A stretch of DNA of 56,131 nt, taken from the NCBI GenBank assembly GCA_902493145.1, contig CABUOA010000011.1:1-56131 (forward strand), written 5' to 3'. The notes under the pieces were generated by a model. That model worked only from the letters and a program-made list of their open reading frames with translations. It had not been told where the DNA came from and did no database searches. The stretch is from an uncultured Collinsella sp. GTDB taxonomy: Bacteria; Actinomycetota; Coriobacteriia; Coriobacteriales; Coriobacteriaceae. A program made the position numbers and the translations under genes. Shown piece by piece: positions 24,374 to 32,265 of the stretch. Position 1 is the stretch's first letter. Each line of letters opens with the position of its first letter.

Positions 24374-24748
24374 ATGAGTGAGCAGAACGCCAACCCGGTA
24401 GAGCTCTTTGGCATGCGCGTTGCCCATGTGGGCATTAACGCCACTGACCCGGCAGACGCCCTGGAGATCGCGGAGCTGTTCTCGACGATGATGGGCCTGC
24501 CCGTTATCGAGACCCCGGTTTCGTACTTTAACGATTCGCTGGTCGAGATCATGAAGCAGAACGGTCGTGGCGCCAAGGGCCACATTGGCTTTGCTGTCAA
24601 CGACATCGATGCGGCCGAGAAGTGGTTTGCCGAGCGCGGGCTCGAGGTCAACGAGGAGTCGCGCGTGCTGCTGCCCGACGGCGGCACCAAGCTCGTGTAC
24701 TTTAAGCGCGAGTTTGCCGGTTTCGCCGTGCACCTGTGCCGCGAGTAG
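24374..24748 (+). CDS. VOC-family protein resembling the C-terminal domain of bifunctional KDPG aldolases
   Basis: A 124-residue vicinal-oxygen-chelate protein. Its sequence pattern, FGMRVAHVGINA at the start, then SLVEIMKQNGRGAKGHIGFA, then YFKREFAGFAVHLC at the end, matches the glyoxalase-like domain fused to the C-terminus of some KDPG/KHG aldolases. Here it stands alone with no aldolase. Start ATG 24374 lies 11 bases after the PTS IIB gene, so the two form a small operon, possibly linked to a hexuronate or sugar-acid pathway. Catalytic activity is not predictable. A strong terminator follows. Confidence 0.75.
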   Translation: MSEQNANPVELFGMRVAHVGINATDPADALEIAELFSTMMGLPVIETPVSYFNDSLVEIMKQNGRGAKGHIGFAVNDIDAAEKWFAERGLEVNEESRVLLPDGGTKLVYFKREFAGFAVHLCRE

Positions 24749-24771
24749 CGCACAAGCTGCCATAGCTAACG

Positions 24772-24809
24772 AAAAATGGGGTAAGGCTACGTGGCCTTAC
24801 CCCATTTTT
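24772..24809. terminator. Bidirectional rho-independent terminator
   Basis: AAAAATGGGGTAAGGC (24772-24787) is a perfect inverted repeat of GCCTTACCCCATTTTT (24794-24809) with a 6-base loop. The A and T runs make it functional in both directions. Confidence 0.92.
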
Positions 24810-24844
24810 AATGCCGAGAGGGTGACTGACGGGCTGCCGTAAAA

Positions 24845-25026
24845 CGAAGGTGAATGGTTTCCCATGAAGTGAACGAGTGAAATCGGACCTCTGGAGCATC
24901 GACACTTTGGAGGCACCGTTTCCTGCGGTTTCGTAAGGTTTTTCCTGCAGTTTTGGCGTCAAAAAGTGTGGATGCTTCGGGGGTCCAAAATAGGTCGTTC
25001 ACTTCGCGGAAAAGCATTCACCTTCG
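24845..25026. repeat. 182-bp imperfect palindromic element
   Basis: CGAAGGTGAATG (24845-24856) is an exact inverted repeat of CATTCACCTTCG (25015-25026), and similarity continues inward for about 65 bases per arm (shared GAAGTGAACGA, GGACC, GAGCATC/GAAGCATC and ACACTTT blocks). The arms are about 75 percent identical by eye. It fills the gap between the terminator at 24809 and the convergent histidine kinase gene and has the form of a degenerate MITE. No gene seen within. Confidence 0.75.
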
Positions 25027-25043
25027 ATTCGTGAGAGACGCCC

Positions 25044-26339
25044 CTACCGCGGCAGGCGAATCGTAAAGCGGCTGCCGACGCCCTCGACTGAGGTCACGCC
25101 AATGACACCACCATGGCTATCGACGATCCACTTGGCAATGGCAAGCCCCAGACCCGAGCCCTGCGCGCCGGCATCGCGTGCGTTGTCGGCGCGGTAGAAC
25201 CGTTCAAACGCGTGAGCTGCGGATTCCTGGTTCATGCCGATACCCTCGTCCTCAACACTTATGTCGATCGTGCCTGCGTCCGCATCCGGCACTACGCCAA
25301 ATCTGATGGACGTGCCCGCGTCCGAATACTTGGCGGCGTTTTGCACGATCACGCGCAGAGCCTGCTTCACGAGCGCCACGTCGACAGGCACGTCACAGCG
25401 CGGGTCGCTGGCGAGCGCGGTGTCGTACGCCAGCCGATACGCGTGCTTGGCATCGATCATCTGCGATTCCTCGCATACCTCGCCGACCAGTGCGGCCAGG
25501 TTGGTGTTCGCGCGCCGCAGGACCGTGCGCCCGGCATCGCCGCGCGCCAAAAAAAGCAGCTGCTCCACGAGCTCTTGCATGTGCTCGCTTTCGGCCTTGA
25601 GCGACGCGATAGACTCCGCCAGCACGTCCGGGTCGTCTTTGCCCCAGCGGTCGAGCATGTTTACGTAGCCCTGAATCACCGCGATGGGCGTGCGCAGCTC
25701 GTGGCTTGCATCGTTGACAAAGCGCATCTGCTGCAGCTTGGCTTCTTGCATCTGGCGCAGCAGGCGGTTGAGCGCGACCTCGATGCTCGCCAGGTCGGCG
25801 TCGCCGGTGGTGACGCTCGGCGAGTCGACGCTCGCGCGCTCGATGGCCTGCTCGAGCGTTTCCATCTTGCCGCCGGAGAGCTGCATACGGCTGAGCTCGT
25901 CTACGCGCAGGGCCAGGTCGTTGAGCGGTGCCATGGTGCGGCGCACGCGGCGGGCGCCGCCGAGCATGTTGAGCACGCTGATGACCTGCCCACCTGCAAC
26001 GACAAGATAGAGGGGCCACAGCGCGATGAGGTCCTGCGCGAGGGGGAAGGTCTTGGTGGTGCGCGCAAGCTCGACGGTATAGGTGAGCGTGGCGGGGTCC
26101 CAGCCGTGCGCGGGCGTCAGCGACATGCCGTGGACGGCGGCACCGGGGATCCATCCCGCGGTAAACGCGCCGTCGGGCAGCGTTTGGTTATAGCCATAGA
26201 TGAGGATCGCCGCCGCAGCAACCAGCAGCCACAGGTCGAGCCAGATGTAGCTCGCCAGGCGGCGCCACATGTAGCTCCAGTTGATGGCACGGGCGATGGA
26301 GGTGACGCGCTTGGTCTCGGCGTTACGCGCGGCAGACAT
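25044..26339 (-). CDS. Sensor histidine kinase (two-component system)
   Basis: A 431-residue membrane kinase. Two membrane helices (about 29-50 and 105-126) enclose a short extracytoplasmic loop of about 55 residues. A HAMP-like linker follows, then the HisKA domain with phospho-acceptor His213 in NDASHELRTPIAVIQGY, and a HATPase domain with the N box (RVIVQNAAKYSD), G1 box DEGIGM and G2 box GSGLGLAI. Start is set at the ATG at 26339, which overlaps the stop of the response regulator by 17 bases; a longer reading lies inside the regulator. The signal sensed is unknown. Confidence 0.9.
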   Translation of the reverse strand: MSAARNAETKRVTSIARAINWSYMWRRLASYIWLDLWLLVAAAAILIYGYNQTLPDGAFTAGWIPGAAVHGMSLTPAHGWDPATLTYTVELARTTKTFPLAQDLIALWPLYLVVAGGQVISVLNMLGGARRVRRTMAPLNDLALRVDELSRMQLSGGKMETLEQAIERASVDSPSVTTGDADLASIEVALNRLLRQMQEAKLQQMRFVNDASHELRTPIAVIQGYVNMLDRWGKDDPDVLAESIASLKAESEHMQELVEQLLFLARGDAGRTVLRRANTNLAALVGEVCEESQMIDAKHAYRLAYDTALASDPRCDVPVDVALVKQALRVIVQNAAKYSDAGTSIRFGVVPDADAGTIDISVEDEGIGMNQESAAHAFERFYRADNARDAGAQGSGLGLAIAKWIVDSHGGVIGVTSVEGVGSRFTIRLPR

Positions 26340-27108
26340 AGCCCACCCCGCGCACGGTTTGGATGATGCGGGCACCGCCGGCGTCTTCGATCTTGGCGCG
26401 CAGGTGCGCGATGTGCACGTCGACGTTGTTGGTGTCGCCCACGTATTCGTAGCCCAGCGCCTCGTGCGCGATGCGCTCGCGCGTGAGCACGGTTTCGGCA
26501 TGCGTCATAAGCAGGGCGAGGACGTCGAACTCGCGGGCCGTGAGCGCGATGGGCGAGCCGCCGACCGTGACTTCGCGGCGGTCGGGATCGAGCGCGACCG
26601 AACCCACGGCGAGCGCGGCGGGGGAGGACGCGGCAGCGGTCTGGGCCGTGTCGGTTGCCGGGGACATTGTGGCGATACCGGCGGCCGTGCCGCTCGCTAC
26701 GCCAGCCCCGGCGCTGGCGCCGCCAACGCCCGAAGCCGCTCGCACGGCTTCCGAGCGCTTCAGTGCCACGCGGATCCGTGCGAACAGCTCCTCAATCGCA
26801 AATGGCTTGGTCAGGTAATCGTCGGCGCCGGCATCGAGCCCGGCCACTTTGTCCATCACGGCATCGCGCGCGGTGACCATAATCACCGGCACATCCTTGT
26901 GCTTGCGGACACGCCGCAAGACCTCCATGCCGTTGAGCTGCGGCAACAGCACGTCGAGCAGAATCAGATCGTAGTCGCGCTCCAGCGCCAGGTCCACGGC
27001 AGTGCGGCCATCGGCGGCGTGTTCCACCTGGTAGCCCTCGTGCTCCAGCTCGAGCGTCACAAAGCGGGCGATTTTCTCCTCGTCCTCTACGATCAGGATC
27101 CGTGCCAT
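26323..27108 (-). CDS. OmpR-family response regulator
   Basis: A 261-residue transcription factor. Receiver domain (1-120) with acidic pocket EDE, phospho-Asp52 in LLDVLLP, Thr79 in MVTA and Lys101 in LTKPF; winged-helix DNA-binding domain from about 168 with LTAREFDVLALLM and RGVGYVCRA. The linker between them (about 122-165) is unusually long and almost entirely Ala, Gly, Ser and Thr. It is cotranscribed with and overlaps the kinase gene, and lies 18 bases after the UBA-like gene. Confidence 0.93.
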   Translation of the reverse strand: MARILIVEDEEKIARFVTLELEHEGYQVEHAADGRTAVDLALERDYDLILLDVLLPQLNGMEVLRRVRKHKDVPVIMVTARDAVMDKVAGLDAGADDYLTKPFAIEELFARIRVALKRSEAVRAASGVGGASAGAGVASGTAAGIATMSPATDTAQTAAASSPAALAVGSVALDPDRREVTVGGSPIALTAREFDVLALLMTHAETVLTRERIAHEALGYEYVGDTNNVDVHIAHLRAKIEDAGGARIIQTVRGVGYVCRA

Positions 27109-27126
27109 GCGTGCCCCCGTCTGCGA

Positions 27127-27669
27127 TTACTTGTCGTCGTTGAGATTTTGCTTGATGTCTTCCGCGGCGTTAGCAGCGCTATCCATAAGGTTGTTGATGC
27201 TGCCGGGCACGTCGCCGTCGCTGTCGATGCGGTAGCGCATGCCAAAGAACAGGCCAATCAGCATCAGCCATATCGTGGCGCCCCAGGCAAACAGCGCGAC
27301 GATGGGAATCAGGATGGGGATGTTGAGGATGATCGCATCGCGGCGCGTGGCGATAAACTTGGTGTCCAGACTCAGGCGGAAGAGCTTTTTGAGGTACTCC
27401 CACACGCTGTCCATCTTCTTGGAGAAGTCGGTCTTTTCGCTCGACTTTTCGTAGGCTGCCTGCGCGGCGACCATCTCGGCAGAGGGCTCATCGACTGGCG
27501 CGGACTCGGTGGCGGCATGCGCCGACGTGGTCTGGGTCTTGCCCTGCGACTCGAGCCAAATGATGGCATCCAAAACGTTGCCGTCGGCAGCGTCGAGCGC
27601 CGCCTTGGCATCGGTGTAACTCACGTTGCACTTGGTGCGGATGGTTTCAACTTTTTCGAGGTCGTCCAT
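27127..27669 (-). CDS. UBA/TS-N-like plus DUF4342 membrane protein
   Basis: A 180-residue protein. Residues 1-42 form a UBA/TS-N-like three-helix domain of the EF-Ts kind (IRTKCNVSYTDAKAALDAADGNVLDAIIWLES). A Ser/Ala/Pro spacer follows, then a basic amphipathic region and two membrane helices at about 112-140 (NIPILIPIVALFAWGATIW and the next segment). This is the architecture described as DUF4342. It is the first gene of a three-gene unit with the response regulator and kinase, so it may modulate or be controlled by that system. RBS: GAAAGGAC before ATG 27669. Confidence 0.75.
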   Translation of the reverse strand: MDDLEKVETIRTKCNVSYTDAKAALDAADGNVLDAIIWLESQGKTQTTSAHAATESAPVDEPSAEMVAAQAAYEKSSEKTDFSKKMDSVWEYLKKLFRLSLDTKFIATRRDAIILNIPILIPIVALFAWGATIWLMLIGLFFGMRYRIDSDGDVPGSINNLMDSAANAAEDIKQNLNDDK

Positions 27670-27945
27670 GACCTGTCCTTTCGTTCGATGGGCGCGACGC
27701 CGGGCGACCTGCCCGGGCGCGAGCGTTGCGTTCGTCGGCCTGCGTTGCGCCGCCCCGCCCTTGGTCGAACTCTATAGTGCAGGTTATAGATTAAGCGATT
27801 CTTGAGCCAAGATTAATGTTGGATGAGTTTTTGGGTGGCAGTGGGAAAAGTATTAGACCTCGATAGCGGGAGATGGGGAGCCGATGACAAGCCGGCGGCA
27901 GAAATGGGATAAGCAAGGCGAACGGATCGTATGGATCATAATCGC
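27670..27945. other. Intergenic region between UBA-like gene and abiE
   Basis: No gene is supported. The region is GC-rich near 27700-27765 and becomes AT-rich after 27780. It contains TATAACC and CTATAG on the minus strand (27770-27790), possible promoter elements for the UBA-like/two-component operon, and AAGCCGGCGGCAG (27889-27901), which recurs after abiEii at 29522. Confidence 0.4.
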
Positions 27946-27980
27946 GTTGCAAAAGTATGAAAATATCCTACAATTGCAAC
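27946..27980 (+). promoter_or_regulatory. abiE promoter with AbiEi operator; leaderless start
   Basis: GTTGCAA (27946-27952) and TTGCAAC (27974-27980) form an exact inverted repeat. The -35 TTGCAA (27947-27952) lies in the first arm; 16 bases later the -10 TACAAT (27969-27974) touches the second arm. The expected transcription start falls at or next to the A of ATG 27981, so the mRNA would be leaderless. AbiEi antitoxins repress their own promoters by binding such inverted repeats. Confidence 0.75.
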
Positions 27981-28604
27981 ATGAAGTACTTTAGCAACAT
28001 AACGGCGATAAGCGAGCTTTCCGAGAGCGAGGGCGTGTTCACCACAGCCCAGGCAGCTCGCATGGACATCTCTCGAGATGCGCTGGCACACTCATGCCGT
28101 GCGGGTCGTCTTGAGCGGATATGCCACGGCGCCTACCGGATGGCTGGAACACAGCGCCGAGACACCGACGAGCTCAACGCTCTTTGGAAGCTCACCAATC
28201 CTTCCCTTTGCGCGTGGGAGAGAAAGCGCCAGTGGGATGGCATTGCCGTGAGCGGTACGACTGCGGCGAACCTACAGCAAATGGGCGATTTCTATCTGTC
28301 CCCCTACAGAATGGCCGCACCCATGCGCATCAATACAAGAAGCGAATCCCTTTCTTTTGCAAAGCGCGAGATTGCTGAGCAGGATATCGTTTGGCTCGAC
28401 GGCCTGCCGGTAACCAAACCCGAGCGCACGCTTGTTGATCTTTGCCTCGATTGCGAGGATCCCTCATTAATTATCGATGCCTATCACGACGCGCTTGGAC
28501 GTGGGCTCGATACGCAGCGGCTGAAAGAGCTCGTAAAGGAGAACTCTAAAACCGCCAAAAGACGCGAGCTCATGAGGCCTTTGCTGATGGTACTGAACGG
28601 GTAA
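27981..28604 (+). CDS. AbiEi-family type IV antitoxin
   Basis: A 207-residue antitoxin and autorepressor. The N-terminal winged-helix domain (about 1-60) has EGVFTTAQAARMDISRDALAH and the LERICHGAYR wing, a hallmark of AbiEi; the C-terminal antitoxin domain includes GLPVTKPERTLVDLCLD. Start is taken at ATG 27981, which lies at the predicted transcription start; an ATG eight codons upstream would lie between the -35 and -10 boxes. No Shine-Dalgarno is visible, consistent with leaderless translation. The toxin gene follows after 15 bases with its own RBS. Confidence 0.88.
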   Translation: MKYFSNITAISELSESEGVFTTAQAARMDISRDALAHSCRAGRLERICHGAYRMAGTQRRDTDELNALWKLTNPSLCAWERKRQWDGIAVSGTTAANLQQMGDFYLSPYRMAAPMRINTRSESLSFAKREIAEQDIVWLDGLPVTKPERTLVDLCLDCEDPSLIIDAYHDALGRGLDTQRLKELVKENSKTAKRRELMRPLLMVLNG

Positions 28605-28619
28605 CGCGAAACGGAGGAC

Positions 28620-29510
28620 ATGGTGAAGTACAAAACGCCTGCCGCATTGGAGATGGCTGTTAGAAATGCCGCAAGAGAATCGCCAATGGATACTAATCGG
28701 GCGATCGTCGGTTTCTACTTTCATCGCTTCCTATGTCGCGTTTTTTCAGAAGATGACGGCAGCTTTGTGCTCAAGGGTGGCCAAAGCGTCCTGGCGCGAA
28801 CACTCGATGCGCGTGTCACAAGAGATATTGACTTGGTTGCTCAAGAGGAAAGTCTCGAAGATGCTATTGCCGATCTGGTGCAGGCGGCTTCGATTGATCT
28901 GGAGGATTTCGTTTCGTTTGTCTTTGATCGTGCAGAGCGGATCAAAGAAGAAGATGAGTATCGGTGCGGTGCTAAGGTGTGGTTCACCCCCTTTATGGGA
29001 ACCAAGAAGCTACAGCCAATTTCAATTGACTTGGTAATTGATGAAGTGCGGGGACTTGAGCCTGAGGTTCTTGCGCCGATCGATCGTTTGAATATCGAGG
29101 GGCTCCCAGTCTGCGACTATCGAGTATGCCGAGTGGAGAGCGCCCTTGCAGATAAATTGCTCGCAATGATAGAGATACACGAGGGCCGTGCTTCATCGCG
29201 AATCAAGGATATAGTCGACATCTTGGTGTACGCGAGAACTTGCTTCGTCGATGGAGCTACGCTTGTCGAGAGAGTCGAGAAAGAAGCGTCTGCCCGCAAG
29301 GTGGTAATGCCGGAAGAGTTCGTGGCGCCTCTCTGGTGGAAACAAAATGGTTCTGCGCAGTATGTAAAGATGGCAAGGCAGGCGGGGGTACTTGATCTCG
29401 CGGGGAACATTGCTGGGGCAGAAGATATCGTCAATCGGTTGTATGCACCGTGCTTTAATCATTCGGCGAATATGCGCAAATGGAATCCTCAGACCACGGG
29501 ATGGGAATAG
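28620..29510 (+). CDS. AbiEii-family nucleotidyltransferase toxin
   Basis: A 296-residue DNA polymerase-beta-like nucleotidyltransferase. The catalytic core is complete: FVLKGGQSVL with K52-G53-G54, RVTRDIDLV with Asp69 and Asp71, and the later ISIDLVID strand carrying the third acidic residue. AbiEii/MenT-type toxins block growth by nucleotide transfer to cellular targets, tRNA in the studied cases, giving phage resistance by abortive infection. ATG 28620 follows CGGAGG. It pairs with the AbiEi gene; a bidirectional terminator ends the unit. Confidence 0.88.
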   Translation: MVKYKTPAALEMAVRNAARESPMDTNRAIVGFYFHRFLCRVFSEDDGSFVLKGGQSVLARTLDARVTRDIDLVAQEESLEDAIADLVQAASIDLEDFVSFVFDRAERIKEEDEYRCGAKVWFTPFMGTKKLQPISIDLVIDEVRGLEPEVLAPIDRLNIEGLPVCDYRVCRVESALADKLLAMIEIHEGRASSRIKDIVDILVYARTCFVDGATLVERVEKEASARKVVMPEEFVAPLWWKQNGSAQYVKMARQAGVLDLAGNIAGAEDIVNRLYAPCFNHSANMRKWNPQTTGWE

Positions 29511-29520
29511 TCTAGCTAGT

Positions 29521-29557
29521 TAAGCCGGCGGCAGGATTAGTTCCTGTCGCCGGCTTA
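29521..29557. terminator. Bidirectional terminator after abiEii
   Basis: TAAGCCGGCGGCAGGA (29521-29536) pairs with TCCTGTCGCCGGCTTA (29542-29557) over 16 bp with one G-U pair. It separates abiE from the convergent HsdS-like gene. Confidence 0.75.
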
Positions 29558-29579
29558 AGTCGTTTCTACTGCCTATGTG

Positions 29580-31019
29580 CTACTCGCAGATTTGGTCGAG
29601 CACCTCGATGATTGTTTTCTTTGCGGCTTCGAGGCCGCGCTGGGCTTGGGCGACAGCAGCCTCGGCTTGTTTCTTCGCCCTTACGACCTCGGCAAAGTGA
29701 TTGATGGACTCGCTGTACTCGCGCGTGCGCGGGTCGAGCGCCGGCGGGACTTCAATCTCGAACAGGTCGGAGGGGCGGATGGCACGGATGCTGGCTGCTT
29801 CAGTCAATGCCTGAATCAACTGCGCCCCATGGCCTTCTGTGAGGTAACCAACGATTATCTCCGAAAACACCACGCGCTCATCTTCGGTCATCGTTTGGAA
29901 TGACGGACGAATGACGGTGGTGTTATGAGAGGCAACCAGATGCTGCTTCGCGTCATCGGCGCTGACGACGAGCAGGTTGGACGCGCCGTATCGACCCAGC
30001 ATGCGTGGCATGACGATATCTCCAGCACGGAGCTCATAGCGATCGAGAACGCTGGGATCCACCTTCGCGATTCTTGAATCCGAACCTTTTGCACTCTCTA
30101 CAGCGTCTGCAGGCAGAAGGTTGCCGTCTTGAAAATCCTGAGACGAGATGCGGCGTACCTCGACTGCATCAATGTCGTTCGACGTGGTGCTCTCGCGGGG
30201 CATAAAAGGTGCTACGCGCGTAAAAGTGTCACCGAGCGTGGCTCTGTAGTTTCGGGTGAGGCTGATAAGGCTGATTTTGCTTTTTGACAGAGCTGCGCGA
30301 TGCAGGAGTAGCTCACGCGTGGCAAAAGTGGTCGTTTCGATAGGCGTCGACCTGGGCGTATTTGTATTAATACGGGACCAGTCGGGGGAGACAGTAAGGG
30401 TGATATCTGAATAATACGATGTTTTGGCCACATATCGAAAACGCAGTCCGGTTTCAATTACGCTGCGGAATGCAACGCTGCGATTTCCCGAAGACAGTAT
30501 GAGGAGTGCGCATGTCATGTGGGGTCTGGGCTCGGAAAGTGGCAAATAAACGACGCTCTCGATGAGTCCTTCACGTATCAGGATCGTGCGCGCTTGCTCG
30601 GCTTTATCAAGTAGGTCGGTGGGCAGCACTACGGCTGCACGAGTGCGATTTGAAAGGGCGAGCGCGTACAGACACCAAATAAAGGGACCCCAGTCGCAAA
30701 AATCGAGGTAGCCGGGCTCTAGGTAATCGATCAAGGCGGCGCACTCTTTTTCGATGCCGTGCTTGTCGGCACGGTAATACCCCGATGCGTCGATAAACAC
30801 CGGCGCTGTATCGTCATTGTCCGTGTTCTGTTTGCCGGGCTCAAGCTCGCAAATGATAGGCACGCCGTTGCCGTTCAGGCTGAAGCATTCGCGAAGTGCC
30901 TCGCAGTCAACGGTGCCGGGCAGGCGGACGGTGAGTAGACGACTGTCTTGTTCCAAATTAAGCGCGCGCGAGAGGGCGGCGGCGGTGAGACGTGGCAACG
31001 ATGAGGTAGTTTCGCGCAT
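29580..31019 (-). CDS. Orphan protein: methyltransferase-like C-terminal remnant joined to HsdS-like specificity domain
   Basis: A 479-residue protein. Residues about 95-200 resemble the end of type I N6-adenine methyltransferases (AAVVLPTDLLDKAEQARTIL, then LIREGLIESVVYLPL), but no S-adenosylmethionine-binding loop or NPPY catalytic motif is visible. The C-terminal 250 residues resemble half of a type I S subunit: a target-recognition-like region with YELRAGDIVMPRMLGRYG and IEVPPALDP, then a long helix (AEVVRAKKQAEAAVAQAQRG). No HsdR or intact HsdM lies nearby. It could be a decayed or repurposed restriction-modification protein. Start ATG 31019 follows AGAAAGGG. Confidence 0.65.
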   Translation of the reverse strand: MRETTSSLPRLTAAALSRALNLEQDSRLLTVRLPGTVDCEALRECFSLNGNGVPIICELEPGKQNTDNDDTAPVFIDASGYYRADKHGIEKECAALIDYLEPGYLDFCDWGPFIWCLYALALSNRTRAAVVLPTDLLDKAEQARTILIREGLIESVVYLPLSEPRPHMTCALLILSSGNRSVAFRSVIETGLRFRYVAKTSYYSDITLTVSPDWSRINTNTPRSTPIETTTFATRELLLHRAALSKSKISLISLTRNYRATLGDTFTRVAPFMPRESTTSNDIDAVEVRRISSQDFQDGNLLPADAVESAKGSDSRIAKVDPSVLDRYELRAGDIVMPRMLGRYGASNLLVVSADDAKQHLVASHNTTVIRPSFQTMTEDERVVFSEIIVGYLTEGHGAQLIQALTEAASIRAIRPSDLFEIEVPPALDPRTREYSESINHFAEVVRAKKQAEAAVAQAQRGLEAAKKTIIEVLDQICE

Positions 31020-31309
31020 GTATAGGGCCCTTTCTTCTTACTGGGTTACATATTAGCAGAAAAATTTGAAAATTTCTAATGACGAGAACAGCAGACTGTG
31101 TTATCATCGAGGCAATCCAAAACCAACTCAATACCAACTGCTTGATGCAACTGCCATATAGCCTTTAAGCAAACTACGCTATCGAGCAGGGCGATTTCTC
31201 TCACCAAACTGCAGGTTAGGTCAATAATCATCGCCTATGCCTCAGAACATTCTAGAGCCTAGAACAGACTTCCCGACAATCATCTGCAACCGGACAGGAA
31301 GAAGCGTCC
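31020..31309. other. AT-rich divergent intergenic region
   Basis: This 290-bp region separates the minus-strand HsdS-like gene from the plus-strand VirD4-like unit. It is AT-rich near 31040-31115, with TAATAT on the minus strand (near 31050) and TATCAT on the plus strand (near 31103) as possible -10 boxes. No gene or clear repeat was seen. Confidence 0.35.
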
Positions 31310-32227
31310 ATGAAGAATAAAGACGACATTTACGAGGCATTCCTCAATGCGATCGACGAAGATCTCCGCAGCATGTGCAAAAAGAACGTGAAGGCAGAGA
31401 AGCCGTTTCCGTATCCGTACTGCGGTGAGAAGAACATCGAGCGTCTGGCTAAGACGCTTGTTGGCGTGCTGGAAAAGCGCTCGCCCGATATTCCCGGGTT
31501 GGTGCCCGAGCAGTATCGAGACGATGTGCACGAGGCCCGCGAGCTTTTGGCCGCGGCGGCGCTCGCTTTGCTGTCGCTGTATTTTTCCCAGCGCGATAAC
31601 TGCGCGCCCGGCATGGCCATCTTGATTGGCATGTTTGAGCACGGAAGCAATCCGCGCTTTAAATCGAGTGGCGTGCTCATGTTTGAGCAGGTTACGACAG
31701 GTATGAAGTATTCGTCCAAAAAAGGAGGGCATATTCCGTCTCGCTTTGTGCGAAATACCGACTGCAAAAGACCCAGCGACCATGTGCATCGCGATGGATC
31801 GCATGGCTTTACGGCGGACGAAGATGATGCCGTCATGTTTTTCGAACGTTACCGCATGATTCAACAGCGCGTGCATAACGACAGTCCGCGTTTCAACTTT
31901 GAGCTATGCGTCAAACGCCCGTTTGAGGCGCTTTCGGACAATCGACAGAACTTTTATTGCATGGAGGAAAAGATGGAAATCGATTTGGCAACTAAGGTGC
32001 AGGAGCTCCGGGACCGCTACACCCTCAACTACGCTCAGGCCAAGGGGTATGACCTGCTCGATAAGCTGATGATCGAGTCACTGCTTGCGTATCTGCGCGA
32101 CGGGACGGTTTCAACCGCGGCACGTGAGAGCTATGTGGCGCAAACCGAGCGCCTGATTGACGGCGTGGTCAAGTTGCCGTGCGCGGCGAACCCCAAGGAG
32201 GGCGCAGACGTCGACCGTATTTCCTAG
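31310..32227 (+). CDS. Unknown protein upstream of VirD4-like ATPase
   Basis: A 305-residue soluble protein that I do not recognise. The N-terminal 100 residues are helical, with a CGEKNIERLAKTLVGVLEKR segment; the central part is rich in Lys, Arg and His (KYSSKKGGHIPSRFVRNTDC), suggesting nucleic-acid contact; the C-terminal 80 residues form a charged helical domain (EIDLATKVQELRDRYTLNYA). No membrane segment or catalytic motif is evident. ATG 31310 follows CAGGAAGAAG. It lies 38 bases before the VirD4-like gene and is likely its operon partner. Confidence 0.7.
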   Translation: MKNKDDIYEAFLNAIDEDLRSMCKKNVKAEKPFPYPYCGEKNIERLAKTLVGVLEKRSPDIPGLVPEQYRDDVHEARELLAAAALALLSLYFSQRDNCAPGMAILIGMFEHGSNPRFKSSGVLMFEQVTTGMKYSSKKGGHIPSRFVRNTDCKRPSDHVHRDGSHGFTADEDDAVMFFERYRMIQQRVHNDSPRFNFELCVKRPFEALSDNRQNFYCMEEKMEIDLATKVQELRDRYTLNYAQAKGYDLLDKLMIESLLAYLRDGTVSTAARESYVAQTERLIDGVVKLPCAANPKEGADVDRIS

Positions 32228-32265
32228 CAACTAAGCAGATCTTTTGACAAGAAAGGGGCCGTGAT

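Noticed and set aside
25113..27777. Two long plus-strand frames opposite the kinase, regulator and UBA-like genes
   Set aside because: Antisense shadows of three well-supported genes, with Arg/Gly/His-rich products lacking any motif.
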